A stretch of DNA of 64,000 bases from Antricoccus suffuscus (GCF_003003235.1 NZ_PVUE01000022.1:1-64000); one strand, 5' to 3'. Shown: positions 39,009-47,439, numbered from the stretch's first letter. Notes: generated by a model not told the origin, from the sequence alone. Made by a program: numbers and translations.

Positions 39009-39644
39009 ATGACGCAGACGGCTCAGGACAAGATCGACCGGATCTCGCGCGGTTCGGTCGACAAGTTTGCCGAGCGCCGCGACCAGCTTGCGGAGTCGGC
39101 GCTGCTGACCCTCTCCGAGCTTGGATATGCGCGCACGAGTCTGCGTGAGATAGCCCAAAACTCGGACTTCTCGCACGGCGTGCTGCATTACTACTTCCGC
39201 GACAAGGTCGATCTGATTACCCACTGCGTACGGCGGTACAAGGCCGTGTGCGTGCAGCGCTACGACGAAATCGTCGCTACCGCGCAAACCGCAGAGGAGC
39301 TGCGTGAGGGGTTTGCTGCCGGTCTCGCACAGACCCTCGTCGAGGACGCGACGATGCACCGGCTCTGGTACGACCTGCGAGCTCAGAGTCTCTTCGAAGA
39401 ATCGTTTCGACCGGACGTGCACGATATCGATCAGAGCCTCGAGCGGATGATCTGGCGGATCGTCAGTCGCTATGCTGAGCTCTCCGGCACGACGCCGTAC
39501 CTCACCTCCGCGCCGACCTACGCGCTGTTAGACGGGCTGTTTCAGCAGAGCCTGCTAACCCAGCTCTCCGGACAGGCAGACAGCGCGAAGCGGCTGCGCG
39601 CACATGTCCGGCCGGTCATGGGCCGGCTGATTCACGACCAGTAG
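39009..39644 (+). CDS. TetR family transcriptional regulator (BetI-like)
   Basis: 211 residues. N-terminal helix-turn-helix at about 43-70: TSLREIAQNSDFSHGVLHYYF, with the usual FRDKVDLI after it. The ligand-binding part holds Trp/Tyr-rich helices (HRLWYDLRAQSLF, MIWRIVSRYAEL), similar to the BetI C-terminal domain. ATG follows AAGGGAAGGGA. It most likely controls itself and the divergent SDR-reductase operon through the palindromes between them; the ligand may be an acyl-CoA or pathway intermediate. Confidence 0.9.
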   Translation: MTQTAQDKIDRISRGSVDKFAERRDQLAESALLTLSELGYARTSLREIAQNSDFSHGVLHYYFRDKVDLITHCVRRYKAVCVQRYDEIVATAQTAEELREGFAAGLAQTLVEDATMHRLWYDLRAQSLFEESFRPDVHDIDQSLERMIWRIVSRYAELSGTTPYLTSAPTYALLDGLFQQSLLTQLSGQADSAKRLRAHVRPVMGRLIHDQ

Positions 39645-39653
39645 AACGCCTGC

Positions 39654-39683
39654 CGTATCCACAACCCGATTTGCGTATCCACA
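39654..39683 (+). repeat. Two CGTATCCACA repeats, 20-bp spacing
   Basis: CGTATCCACA occurs at 39654-39663 and 39674-39683. The TATCCACA core resembles a DnaA box (TTATCCACA) with one change. There is no other sign of an origin. They lie just after the TetR gene and before the small-protein pair. Confidence 0.5.
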
Positions 39684-39785
39684 GGCAATTCCGACTCAAA
39701 CGGATCGATGCCGAACTTCGTGTGACTCTTGGGTACGTCGATTCGCCAACCCCCAGGCGGATCGACATGACACTAAGGAGGCACC

Positions 39786-40109
39786 ATGGCAGGACCAAAG
39801 ATCGACATCGACGCCGTCCAGTCGGCGATGAGCGCGGTCGACGACGGACAGGCGCAGATGGAAGCGGTGACGCAGCAGATACTTGCCTCGTCGGGACTCT
39901 CACTACAGGCGATGAAGGCCCCGGCTGGTCAGGTCGCGGCGAACACGTTCGGGCAGCTAGGCGGTGGCGGTAAGGCGCTCGCCGAGCAGCTGGCTGCGTT
40001 GCGCGACGACCTCGGCAAGCTTGTGCAGGTCGCACTGGCCGGGTCGGACGACGCCACAGCGGCCGCGAAGTCCGGGATTGCCATGACGACCAGCGCCGGA
40101 ATGGCCTAG
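39786..40109 (+). CDS. Small helical protein A of a two-gene unit
   Basis: 107 residues, no Cys, no signal peptide, Ala/Gln-rich. Predicted helices at about 8-36 (VQSAMSAVDDGQAQMEAVTQQIL) and 60-85, separated by NTFGQLGGGGK. The size and helix-loop-helix form recall WXG100-type proteins exported by type VII systems, but there is no WxG motif. The ribosome site AAGGAGG is perfect and six bases from the ATG, so expression may be high. Partner gene follows after nine bases. Function unknown. Confidence 0.75.
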   Translation: MAGPKIDIDAVQSAMSAVDDGQAQMEAVTQQILASSGLSLQAMKAPAGQVAANTFGQLGGGGKALAEQLAALRDDLGKLVQVALAGSDDATAAAKSGIAMTTSAGMA

Positions 40110-40118
40110 GAGATCGCC

Positions 40119-40412
40119 ATGGGACTGATTGCCTTTGACACCAACGGAATCGCCGACATCGCGGCACAGACGATCGCTCGGCAACAGCAGTGGGACGACA
40201 TCTGGAGCTCCGTCAAGAGCCGGATTGGAGCCACGGTCGCGGGCGACCTCGATGCGCTGACGGGCATGAGCCTGGAGGAACGGTCTGCCGCGTATGCCGC
40301 CAAGACCGCGCAGTACACGATCCAACTACAGGCACAGGCGCAGGCGACGGCAAAGATCGGCAGCATTGCCGCGGAAACCAACCAGGCGATGGCGCGGGTG
40401 ATCGCCGGATAA
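40119..40412 (+). CDS. Small helical protein B of a two-gene unit
   Basis: 97 residues, no Cys. A first helix (about 8-45) contains two close Trp (QWDDIWSSV); a turn near LTGMSLEE leads to a long second helix (52-92) rich in Gln/Ala (TIQLQAQAQATAKI). This is the size and helical hairpin form of ESAT-6/WXG100 proteins, without a clear WxG or a C-terminal YxxxD/E signal. TAGGAGA lies seven bases before ATG. It starts nine bases after its partner; they probably form a heterodimer. No secretion genes are nearby. Confidence 0.75.
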   Translation: MGLIAFDTNGIADIAAQTIARQQQWDDIWSSVKSRIGATVAGDLDALTGMSLEERSAAYAAKTAQYTIQLQAQAQATAKIGSIAAETNQAMARVIAG

Positions 40413-40413
40413 C

Positions 40414-42525
40414 TCAGCCGACGAAGACGGCGGCGTCGACCGCCACAATGCCGCTTTCGTTGAGAATCAGCGGATTGACATCGAGGCTCTGCACGTCGTG
40501 ATTTGCCGTCATCAGATCGCCCACGGCGCACACCGCATCCGCCCACGCATCCACCGCGGCCGGTGGCTCGCCACGTAGCCCAGTGAGAATCGAGGTGACC
40601 CGAAGCCCCGCCATCGCGTGCCGCACATCGTCGCGAGAGAACGGCGGCGGCAGCAGCGCAGCGTCGTCGAGAGCCTCGACATACTTGCCTCCGGCGCCGA
40701 ACACGACGACCGGGCCAAACGTCTTGTCGCGGTGCGCGCCGACCATCACCTCGTGGCCGCGACTGGCCATCGCGGCGACGAGTACGCCGTCGAAGGCGAG
40801 ATTGGCTGACTTCATCCGCTCGCACAGTCGCTCGTACGCGGCGACCGCGTCGTTCGTGGTCTGGATGTCGAGCGCGACCAGCCCGAGCTCCGACTTATGC
40901 GGTGCGTCCGCCGAACAGCCCTTGACGGCTACCGGCGTACCGAGGTTGGCTACGGCCTCACGTACGTCACTTTCGTTGCGGCACAGCCGAAAGGGGATCG
41001 TTGGTACGCCGGACGCCGCTAGGCGGAGCAAGCTGTCAGCCTCGCTGAGACTCGTGCTCGACGCTGCCGCCCCGCTCGGCGCGTCCACGAGCGGCGAGCG
41101 GAAGGACTCAGGGCGTGAGCGCGCAATCAGCGCGTGATGACTGGCGTAGCGGTCCAGCGAGTCGACGGCCGTTGCCTCGTCGCCAAACACGACAAGGCCC
41201 TTCTTCTTGAACTCGGCGGCGACGGATTGCTGCGGCGCGACGATCACCACCGGCTTACCGGTCTGGTCGCTCACGGCGGCGGCATCGCGGGCGAACCGCG
41301 GTACGTCGTACCCCTTGCCGGCCACTGGCACCGCGAGGATGAAAATGTCCGCTGACGTGTCGCGGGCGATGACCGGAAGCGACCGACCGAAAAGCCCACT
41401 GTCCGACAGCAGCGCGGCGGTGACGTCCACCGGGTTCGTGGAGGTGGCGAACCCGGGCAGGATCTCGCGCAATTCGGCCTCGATGTCAGGGGCGAAGGTC
41501 GTGAGCGGCATGCCGCGGTCGGTCGCGGCATCGGCCGTCAGCACGCACAGCGCACCAGAATTGCTCATAATCACGAGGTTCCGGCCTTCGGGTGTCCACC
41601 CCTTCAAGTACAGCTCGGCGGTGTCGACCATTTCGCGCATGCTGCGGACCCGCCAGATACCCAGTTTCTCGAAGTACGCGTTGACTACGGCGTCCTCGTT
41701 GGCAATCGCGCCGGTATGCGATTTCGCGGCGCGCTGCCCGTCGGCGCTGCGCCCGCCCATGATGGCCACGATCGGTACGCCGCGTTGTTTGGCGGTGGCC
41801 GCCGCCCCGGCCAATGAGTCCGGATCGGCGAGATTCTCTAGGTATAGAAGCAGAAGTTTGACGTCAGGGTCTTGTACGACGGCCTCGCTCAGCTCGCCGA
41901 CGTTGATGTCGGCGTCGTTGCCGGTGGCGTGCACGTGGCGGATGCCCAGCCCGCGAGCCCGCAATAGACCATAGGGCACGGACGACATCGCACCGCTCTG
42001 GCTGATGATCGCGATCTCGCCGTCCATCGGCTCTTGCTCGGTGAACAACGTCGAGAAGTTCAAGATCGCGCCGTTGCCGAAGTTGGCGACGCCTTGAGAG
42101 TTGGGCCCGATCATGCGCATTCCTGCAGCACGCGCCGTCGCGACCATTTCACGTTGCTGCGCCTGGCCCGTGGGATCGGGGACTTCGCCGAAGCCCGAGG
42201 CCATGACGACGACCGCCTTGACGCCGCGGGCGGCGCACTCGGCGACTGCCTTGACGGTGCGGTCGCCGGCGACCGCGATGATCACTGCGTCTGGGATGAC
42301 CGGCAGCGCCTCGAGGCTGGGAAACGCGGGGAGATCCTGCACGGTCTCGCGGCTCGGATTGATCGGGTAGATGTCTCCGGTGTACCCGAACTGTTTCATG
42401 TACTTGATCGGCCGGCCACCGATCTTGTCTGGATCAGACGATGCGCCGATGATCGCCACGGATCGTGGAGCCAGCAGCGCGGCTATTCCTGACGGCGAAC
42501 GTGCCGGCTGCGGTCCAGTGGTCAT
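40414..42525 (-). CDS. NDP-forming acyl-CoA synthetase (fused alpha and beta domains)
   Basis: 703 residues. Domain order: CoA-binding (PRSVAIIGASSDPDKIGGRP), succinyl-CoA-ligase-like flavodoxin domains with IISQSGAMSS and the catalytic His in KSHTGAIANEDAV, then a C-terminal ATP-grasp domain (SGVPTIPFRLC onward, PVAVKGCS, FGAGGKYVE, VNPLILNE). This is the ADP-forming acetyl/acyl-CoA synthetase family, single-chain. It activates an acid to its CoA ester. No acetyltransferase domain is present. Divergent from the thiolase-like gene with 80 bases between starts, suggesting joint function. Confidence 0.92.
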   Translation of the reverse strand: MTTGPQPARSPSGIAALLAPRSVAIIGASSDPDKIGGRPIKYMKQFGYTGDIYPINPSRETVQDLPAFPSLEALPVIPDAVIIAVAGDRTVKAVAECAARGVKAVVVMASGFGEVPDPTGQAQQREMVATARAAGMRMIGPNSQGVANFGNGAILNFSTLFTEQEPMDGEIAIISQSGAMSSVPYGLLRARGLGIRHVHATGNDADINVGELSEAVVQDPDVKLLLLYLENLADPDSLAGAAATAKQRGVPIVAIMGGRSADGQRAAKSHTGAIANEDAVVNAYFEKLGIWRVRSMREMVDTAELYLKGWTPEGRNLVIMSNSGALCVLTADAATDRGMPLTTFAPDIEAELREILPGFATSTNPVDVTAALLSDSGLFGRSLPVIARDTSADIFILAVPVAGKGYDVPRFARDAAAVSDQTGKPVVIVAPQQSVAAEFKKKGLVVFGDEATAVDSLDRYASHHALIARSRPESFRSPLVDAPSGAAASSTSLSEADSLLRLAASGVPTIPFRLCRNESDVREAVANLGTPVAVKGCSADAPHKSELGLVALDIQTTNDAVAAYERLCERMKSANLAFDGVLVAAMASRGHEVMVGAHRDKTFGPVVVFGAGGKYVEALDDAALLPPPFSRDDVRHAMAGLRVTSILTGLRGEPPAAVDAWADAVCAVGDLMTANHDVQSLDVNPLILNESGIVAVDAAVFVG

Positions 42526-42605
42526 ATGCCTGTTCCATCCTGTTCGGGAGGTCGCGCTACCGTGCGAAGGTCGATAGCAAGACTAACCATACGAGGCAGG
42601 GGCAT

Positions 42606-43742
42606 ATGGCCTGGATTAGCGGGATCGGACTCACGCCGTACGGCAAACAACCAGGACCGGGCGCGGTCGACTGGCAGAGTCTTGCGGCACGCGCGGCGAT
42701 GCACGACGCCGGGCTCGGCTCGTCCGTAATTGACGGAGTACTCGCCGGCTACGCGACAACCATCGGGCACATCATGCCGTCGGACTTACTCGCTGAGCGG
42801 CTCGGTATCCGCCCGCGGGTTGCTTCCGGCATGAGCGTCGGCGGCGCGACGGGGCTGTCGATGGTTGCGCAGGCCGCCCGGACGGTCGACACGGGTGCCG
42901 CCGACCACGTGCTCGTAGCCGGCGGTGAGGACCGGGCGAGCGGACAGAGCACCGAGACCTCCACTCGAACGCTCGCACAGGTCGGGCACGCGGCGTACGA
43001 GGTGCCGACCGGTTGCACCGTGCCCGGCTACTACGCGCTGCTGGCATCTGAGTACTTGCATAAGCACGGCCTCGACCGAGAGGCGCTCGCGCCGTTCGCG
43101 GTGCATATGCGGACCAACGCGCTTCGGCATCCTGGCGCGCAGTTCTCAAAACCGATCACCATCGACGACGTACTCGCCGCGCGGCCTATCGCCGAACCGC
43201 TGCACCTGCTGGACTGCTGCCCGACGTCAGATGGGGGAGCGGCGTTCGTGGTGACCGCGCAGCCGAGGGACAAGCGCAGCATCAGAATCAGCGGAATCGG
43301 CGAAGGCCATATGCACCAGCACATCAGCGAGGCCGACAGCGATAACTTTGGCGCGCGGATTGCCGCGGAGCGGGCGTTTGAATCGTCGGGGCGTCGTCGC
43401 GACGAAATCGACATCCTCGGCGTTTACGACTCGTTCACGATCACTATCGCCTTGCTGCTTGAGGAGATCGGCTTCTCGGCCGCGGGCCGCAGTGGTGCCG
43501 ACGTACTTGACGGCAGGTATGCCGCGGACGGCGAGTTTCCCCTCAACCTGCACGGTGGACTGCTGTCATACGGGCACTGTGGGGTCGCGGGTGGGATGGC
43601 GCACTTGGCCGAGGTCGTCACGCAGTTGCGCGGCGAGGCCGGTGATCGTGCCATTGCGAGACAACCGTCGACCGGTTTCGTGCATGCCGACGGTGGCGTG
43701 ATGTCCGCACACGTCAGCCTTGTTGTGGAGGCAGCGGCATGA
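42606..43742 (+). CDS. Thiolase-superfamily protein lacking the nucleophilic Cys (SCP-x/Ltp-like)
   Basis: 378 residues from ATG 42606. Overall similar to the SCP-x/lipid-transfer thiolases: LLDCCPTSDGGAAFVV and the C-terminal GGLLSYGHCGVAGG. The nucleophile position is Gly80 (SVGGATGL for the usual C-S/A-S-G-L), and the His of the HDCF motif is Tyr274 (YDSF); only the His of the GHP motif remains (GHC). Classical thiolysis is therefore unlikely. The same loss occurs in Ltp2-type retro-aldolases of steroid side-chain degradation, which need a DUF35 partner; a DUF35 gene overlaps the 3' end here by four bases (ATGA). Confidence 0.85.
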   Translation: MAWISGIGLTPYGKQPGPGAVDWQSLAARAAMHDAGLGSSVIDGVLAGYATTIGHIMPSDLLAERLGIRPRVASGMSVGGATGLSMVAQAARTVDTGAADHVLVAGGEDRASGQSTETSTRTLAQVGHAAYEVPTGCTVPGYYALLASEYLHKHGLDREALAPFAVHMRTNALRHPGAQFSKPITIDDVLAARPIAEPLHLLDCCPTSDGGAAFVVTAQPRDKRSIRISGIGEGHMHQHISEADSDNFGARIAAERAFESSGRRRDEIDILGVYDSFTITIALLLEEIGFSAAGRSGADVLDGRYAADGEFPLNLHGGLLSYGHCGVAGGMAHLAEVVTQLRGEAGDRAIARQPSTGFVHADGGVMSAHVSLVVEAAA

Positions 43743-44047
43743 GCGAGGAAGCGATGATTGTGGTGCGTGCTTGCGCAGACTGTGGCGCCGTCTGGTATCT
43801 GCCGCGCGACCTCTGTCCCGGGTGTGGTTCCGAGACCGTGACCGCGCGTCCCAGCGAAGGCGTGGGGACGTGCGCGGCTGTCACTCGGTACGCCGCTACC
43901 GAAGATCAGCCGCGCCGCGCGTTCTGCTTGATCGACCTCGATGAGGGGGCTCGAATGATGGCACGTTGCGAGCCGTCGCTCAATCCAGGCGATCGTGTGA
44001 CCGCGACGTACGTCGACGGCATGCCGCATTTCATCGGCAGCAGGTAG
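43739..44047 (+). CDS. DUF35 OB-fold/zinc-ribbon protein (acyl-CoA-binding partner)
   Basis: 102 residues. Zinc ribbon with two Cys pairs (CADC and CPGC, residues 13-30), then a DUF35 OB-fold: GVGTCAAVTRYA and GDRVTATYVDGMPHF. DUF35 proteins stabilise or complete thiolase-like enzymes; with Ltp2 the DUF35 domain of ChsH2 is required for aldolase activity. The ATGA overlap with the thiolase-like gene shows tight coupling. Convergent with the FMN-oxidase gene. Confidence 0.9.
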   Translation: MSEEAMIVVRACADCGAVWYLPRDLCPGCGSETVTARPSEGVGTCAAVTRYAATEDQPRRAFCLIDLDEGARMMARCEPSLNPGDRVTATYVDGMPHFIGSR

Positions 44048-44054
44048 GAAACAC

Positions 44055-45236
44055 TCAGTCGTCTGCGCGGACCAGGCAGGTGCGATCAATATCAGCAACG
44101 TTACCGATCCCCGACAGCACCATGTTGAGCTCGAAGTCCGCCTGCAGGCACTGCAGCACGTGTTCGACGCCCTCGGCGCCACCGAGCGCGAGCCCGTAGA
44201 CCATCGGCCGACCGATGAGCACGGCGTCGGCGCCAAGCGCTAACGCCTTCATGATGTCTGCGCCGCAGCGCACACCTGAGTCGAACAAGATCGTGGAGCC
44301 GCCAATTGCCGAGACGATGTCCGGCAGACAGTCGAGCGAGGCACGTGCGCCATCGACTTGGCGACCGCCGTGGTTCGAAACGACGACACCATCCGCGCCC
44401 GCGTCGATACACGCGGTCGCGTCGTCGGGATGCTGGATGCCCTTGACGAGGATGGGCAGGCTCGTCTGCTCGCGCAGCCAGGCGATGTCGTCAAATGTCA
44501 GGGCCGGGTTGCCGAAGATCGACCCCCACAGTCGAATTGCCGCTTCCGGGTCCTCTTGCGGAGACTTCTCGAGCCGGGACTGAAACACCGGGTCGCTCAG
44601 GAAGTTCGCGACGCCCTCTCCCCGAAGAAACGGCAGGAACGCCTGCACCAGGTCGCGTGGTCGCCACGCAAGCTGCCAGGTGTCCACGGTGACGACGATT
44701 GCCTCGAAACCCGCGGCCTCGGCGCGTCTCACGAACGACAGTGCGACGTCACGATCGGAAGACCAGTACAGCTGATACCACCCACGTCCGGACGTCTCGT
44801 TGCCGGAAGTGTCATGTAATGCGGCCGCGATTTCTTCCATCGGCTTGGCGGCCGCGGTAGAGGCGATCATCGGTACGCCGCGCCGACTCGCGCCCCGGGC
44901 AACCGCTACTTCGCCTTCCTCATGGGCGATTGTCATGACGCCGATCGGGGCGAGGGCAATCGGGGCGTCCCATCGCTTGCCGAGAATTTCCACGCTGGTG
45001 TCTCGCTTCGAGGTGTCGCGCAGCATCCGCGGGATGATCTCCCAGCGTGCGAACGCCGCCCGGTTGGCATGTGCCGTCGTTTCGAGGCCGGCGGAACCAG
45101 CGATGTAGCCGTACGCCTCCGGGGTCAGCTTCTGATGTGCGGCCTCGTGCCATCCATCAAACTCGGTGGGATACGCCGGCCGAACGCCGCCGAGCATCCC
45201 TTTTGCGTAGATATCGTTCTGGAAGTTTGAGTACAT
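44055..45236 (-). CDS. FMN-dependent alpha-hydroxy-acid oxidase (lactate 2-monooxygenase-like)
   Basis: 393 residues, a TIM-barrel FMN enzyme. Early PIALAPIGVMTIAHEEGE, the FMN/substrate residues in WYQLYWSSDRD and VVTVDTW, the catalytic Lys in ILVKGIQHP, and the active-site SNHGGRQVDGA with its His and Arg. C-terminal DSGVRCGADIMKALALGADAV is typical. The insert and length fit lactate 2-monooxygenase-like members; the substrate may be another 2-hydroxy acid. The cupin gene lies 44 bases upstream on the same strand. Confidence 0.9.
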   Translation of the reverse strand: MYSNFQNDIYAKGMLGGVRPAYPTEFDGWHEAAHQKLTPEAYGYIAGSAGLETTAHANRAAFARWEIIPRMLRDTSKRDTSVEILGKRWDAPIALAPIGVMTIAHEEGEVAVARGASRRGVPMIASTAAAKPMEEIAAALHDTSGNETSGRGWYQLYWSSDRDVALSFVRRAEAAGFEAIVVTVDTWQLAWRPRDLVQAFLPFLRGEGVANFLSDPVFQSRLEKSPQEDPEAAIRLWGSIFGNPALTFDDIAWLREQTSLPILVKGIQHPDDATACIDAGADGVVVSNHGGRQVDGARASLDCLPDIVSAIGGSTILFDSGVRCGADIMKALALGADAVLIGRPMVYGLALGGAEGVEHVLQCLQADFELNMVLSGIGNVADIDRTCLVRADD

Positions 45237-45280
45237 TTCCGCAGCCTAGATGCCGCCGAATACGGCGCGCAACGGCACTG

Positions 45281-45610
45281 CTAGCGGTTGATCAGGGTCA
45301 GCAGCACGGCGGAGTCCGTGACTGCCCGCAGCTCGTGGCGCATCTGAGGGATCGCGATCAAGTTGCCGGGGAACAGCTCCCACGACTCGTCGCCTGCGGA
45401 GAGAGTGACGTGTCCGGTGATCGACTGGACAACTGCTTCTCCGGGATTTTCGTGTTCGCTGAGGGCGGAGCCGGCGCGTAGCGCGACGACCAGCTGTCGC
45501 AGATCTTTCGTGGCGTCGGACTTCAGCGGCAGCACAGACCGGCCGCTAGATTCGCTCGTGGCTTTGGCGATTTGTTGTTCGGCGGTCAGGGTGAGGCTGA
45601 GCGGTTCCAT
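45281..45610 (-). CDS. Cupin-domain protein
   Basis: 109 residues from ATG 45610, which has GGAGG five bases upstream on the minus strand. The single cupin barrel shows the glycine-rich GSALSEHENPGEAVVQSITGHV and the second motif PGNLIAIPQMRHEL. Metal ligands may be His and Glu of HENPGE and His of MRHEL; the first cupin motif is incomplete (one His only). Related small cupins act as stress or sensor proteins. Between galE and the FMN-oxidase gene, same strand. Confidence 0.8.
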   Translation of the reverse strand: MEPLSLTLTAEQQIAKATSESSGRSVLPLKSDATKDLRQLVVALRAGSALSEHENPGEAVVQSITGHVTLSAGDESWELFPGNLIAIPQMRHELRAVTDSAVLLTLINR

Positions 45611-45653
45611 GCGATCCTCCGTATTTGCGGGCACACCTAGACCATAGGGCGCT

Positions 45654-46598
45654 TCATCGCTGAGCGAACTGCCAGGCGTCTGTGACGATGTCGTCGAGCC
45701 CGCGGGTGGGTGCCCACCCGAGCCGATCCTTGGCCTTGGCGTTACTCGCAACCAGTACGGCGGGGTCTCCAGGCCGGCGTTCGGCCAGTCGCGCCGGGAC
45801 CTCGTGTCCGGTGCCGCGGCGTACCGCGTCGAGTACGTCGTTGACGGTGTAGCCGGTGCCGGTGCCCAGGTTGATGACCTGGTGCATACCGGGTGTCGCC
45901 GCGTCGAGCGCCAGGCCGTGCGCATCGCTGAGGTCGACGACGTGCAGGTAGTCGCGGACGCAGGTGCCGTCGCGGGTGGGGTAGTCGTTGCCGAAGATCG
46001 CGGCTTCATTGCGTTCGCCAGTGGCGACCTTGAGCAGGTTTGGCACCAGATGCGTCTCGGTCGCGTGCCGTTCGCCGAATACGCCGTACGCGCCGCCCAC
46101 ATTGAAGTAGCGCAATGAAACGGCCGCGAGCCCATGTGCTTGCGCTTGCGCGGTCAGCATCATGTCGACGGCGAGCTTTGACATGCCGTAAGGATTGACT
46201 GGCATCGTGGGGCACGACTCGTCGATCAGCGTGCGGTCCGGTGCGCCGTACGTCGCGGCGGTAGAGGAGAAGATCATCGTGCCGACGCCGGCTGCGGTTA
46301 CGGCGTTAATCAGCTGTAGTGAGCCGACGACATTGTTTTCCCAATACAGTTCGGGTTTTTCGACTGACTCGCCAACCAGCGATTTTGCCGCGAAGTGCAA
46401 CACCGCGTCGTACGACCCGTCGACATGATCGGCAGCATCGTGCACTCGCGCTTCGATGAATCTGGCGTCGGGGTGGACCGCGTCGCGGTGACCGGTCGAC
46501 AAGTCGTCGAGCACGGTCACGTGGTGCCCCGCCTCGACCAGCCGGGCGGTACACACAGATCCGATATATCCGGCTCCGCCGGTCACTAACAACTTCAT
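45654..46598 (-). CDS. galE: UDP-glucose 4-epimerase
   Basis: 314 residues, extended SDR. TGGAGYIGS (6-14) binds NAD; catalytic Tyr137 and Lys141 in YGMSK; SSTAATYG and RYFNVGGA are family signatures; the C-terminal AKAKDRLGW is usual. It interconverts UDP-glucose and UDP-galactose for cell-wall galactan. ATG 46598 lies seven bases after TACGCT, so the mRNA is probably leaderless; longer frames extend into the lipoprotein gene and are rejected. Divergent from the lipoprotein gene. Confidence 0.95.
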   Translation of the reverse strand: MKLLVTGGAGYIGSVCTARLVEAGHHVTVLDDLSTGHRDAVHPDARFIEARVHDAADHVDGSYDAVLHFAAKSLVGESVEKPELYWENNVVGSLQLINAVTAAGVGTMIFSSTAATYGAPDRTLIDESCPTMPVNPYGMSKLAVDMMLTAQAQAHGLAAVSLRYFNVGGAYGVFGERHATETHLVPNLLKVATGERNEAAIFGNDYPTRDGTCVRDYLHVVDLSDAHGLALDAATPGMHQVINLGTGTGYTVNDVLDAVRRGTGHEVPARLAERRPGDPAVLVASNAKAKDRLGWAPTRGLDDIVTDAWQFAQR

Positions 46599-46605
46599 GC
46601 GCCAC

Positions 46606-46611
46606 AGCGTA
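46606..46611 (-). promoter_or_regulatory. -10 element for a leaderless galE transcript
   Basis: TACGCT on the minus strand, seven bases before the galE ATG. No ribosome site is present. Confidence 0.55.
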
Positions 46612-46670
46612 ATGTGCGAGCGGTGGGGGACGGTGGGAACGGATCGCCCGTTGGTGTGCGTCAGTCGAGT

Positions 46671-47333
46671 ATGTCCAGACGCATCGCACTCGTGACGTCC
46701 ATAGTCGCGATGACGATGTTCGCTGCCGGATGCGCAAGCGGCGGAGGTACGTCGGTCGACGCCAACGTATCGAGCGGGATAAACGCCGGCGCCGGGACCG
46801 GGACGACAAATGGTTCCTCGGGCTCGACCGATAGCCGGGCTAAAACGTCGACGTCCGACGCGCCCAGCAGCACCAAAGCAACGACGCCGGACACGCCGAC
46901 CAGCACCGCGCCGGCAACGGGCCAAGCAGGCGGAGGCAGTACGCCGGCGCCTGGGATGTACCCGACCGTTCATATCGATCATTTTCAGTCGCCGTCGGGC
47001 AACCTCGCCTGCATGATCATCGACGACGGCAGCGCGCCGTCCAGCGTCCGGTGCGACGTACTTTCGCACACGTTCACGCCGCCGCAGGAGCCACCCGGTG
47101 GTTGCGGGGCGACCGGGTTCGGTAGCTCGATTGCGCTCGCGCCCGGCGTGCCTGCGCGCTTCATCTGTGCCGGGGACACTGTCGCTGATCCGTCGCTTCC
47201 GGTCCTTGCCTACGGTACGACGTCGGTGGTCGGGACGTTCAGCTGCGACAGCAAGGAAGACGGGATCGTCTGCGCGGACCTGGGCTCGGGGCACTGGTTC
47301 CGGATCGCCAAGGCGTCGTACTCACTGAACTAA
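46671..47333 (+). CDS. Putative lipoprotein, unknown function
   Basis: 220 residues from ATG 46671. Signal peptide with basic start (MSRRIALV) and lipobox MFAAGC, Cys21. A Gly/Ser/Thr/Ala-rich linker of about 90 residues leads to a compact C-terminal domain of about 105 residues with six Cys (NLACMI, VRCDV, GGCGA, FICAG, FSCDS, IVCAD), likely disulphide-bonded. A threonine-rich linker of this type is common for extracellular actinobacterial lipoproteins. No family was recognised. Confidence 0.8.
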   Translation: MSRRIALVTSIVAMTMFAAGCASGGGTSVDANVSSGINAGAGTGTTNGSSGSTDSRAKTSTSDAPSSTKATTPDTPTSTAPATGQAGGGSTPAPGMYPTVHIDHFQSPSGNLACMIIDDGSAPSSVRCDVLSHTFTPPQEPPGGCGATGFGSSIALAPGVPARFICAGDTVADPSLPVLAYGTTSVVGTFSCDSKEDGIVCADLGSGHWFRIAKASYSLN

Positions 47334-47351
47334 ACGGGCCAGAAATTGGCG

Positions 47352-47387
47352 ATGCCCACCACCCGTGTAATCACGAGTGGCGGGCAT
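47352..47387. terminator. Terminator hairpin after the lipoprotein gene
   Basis: ATGCCCACCAC pairs with GTGGCGGGCAT with one mismatch; inside, CGTG pairs with CACG around TAAT. It lies between convergent genes and could act in both directions. Confidence 0.75.
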
Positions 47388-47439
47388 TCGGTGCTTACTT
47401 AGAATACATCTTGAGTTAATAAACTTTAACCCAAAGTGA

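Noticed and set aside
45611-46135. N-terminal extension of the cupin frame into galE
   Set aside because: A start at 45610 has a GGAGG site, and the extension is a shadow of galE.
46599-47294. N-terminal extension of galE across the lipoprotein gene
   Set aside because: galE starts naturally with MKLLVTGGAGYIG at 46598; upstream codons are antisense to the lipoprotein.
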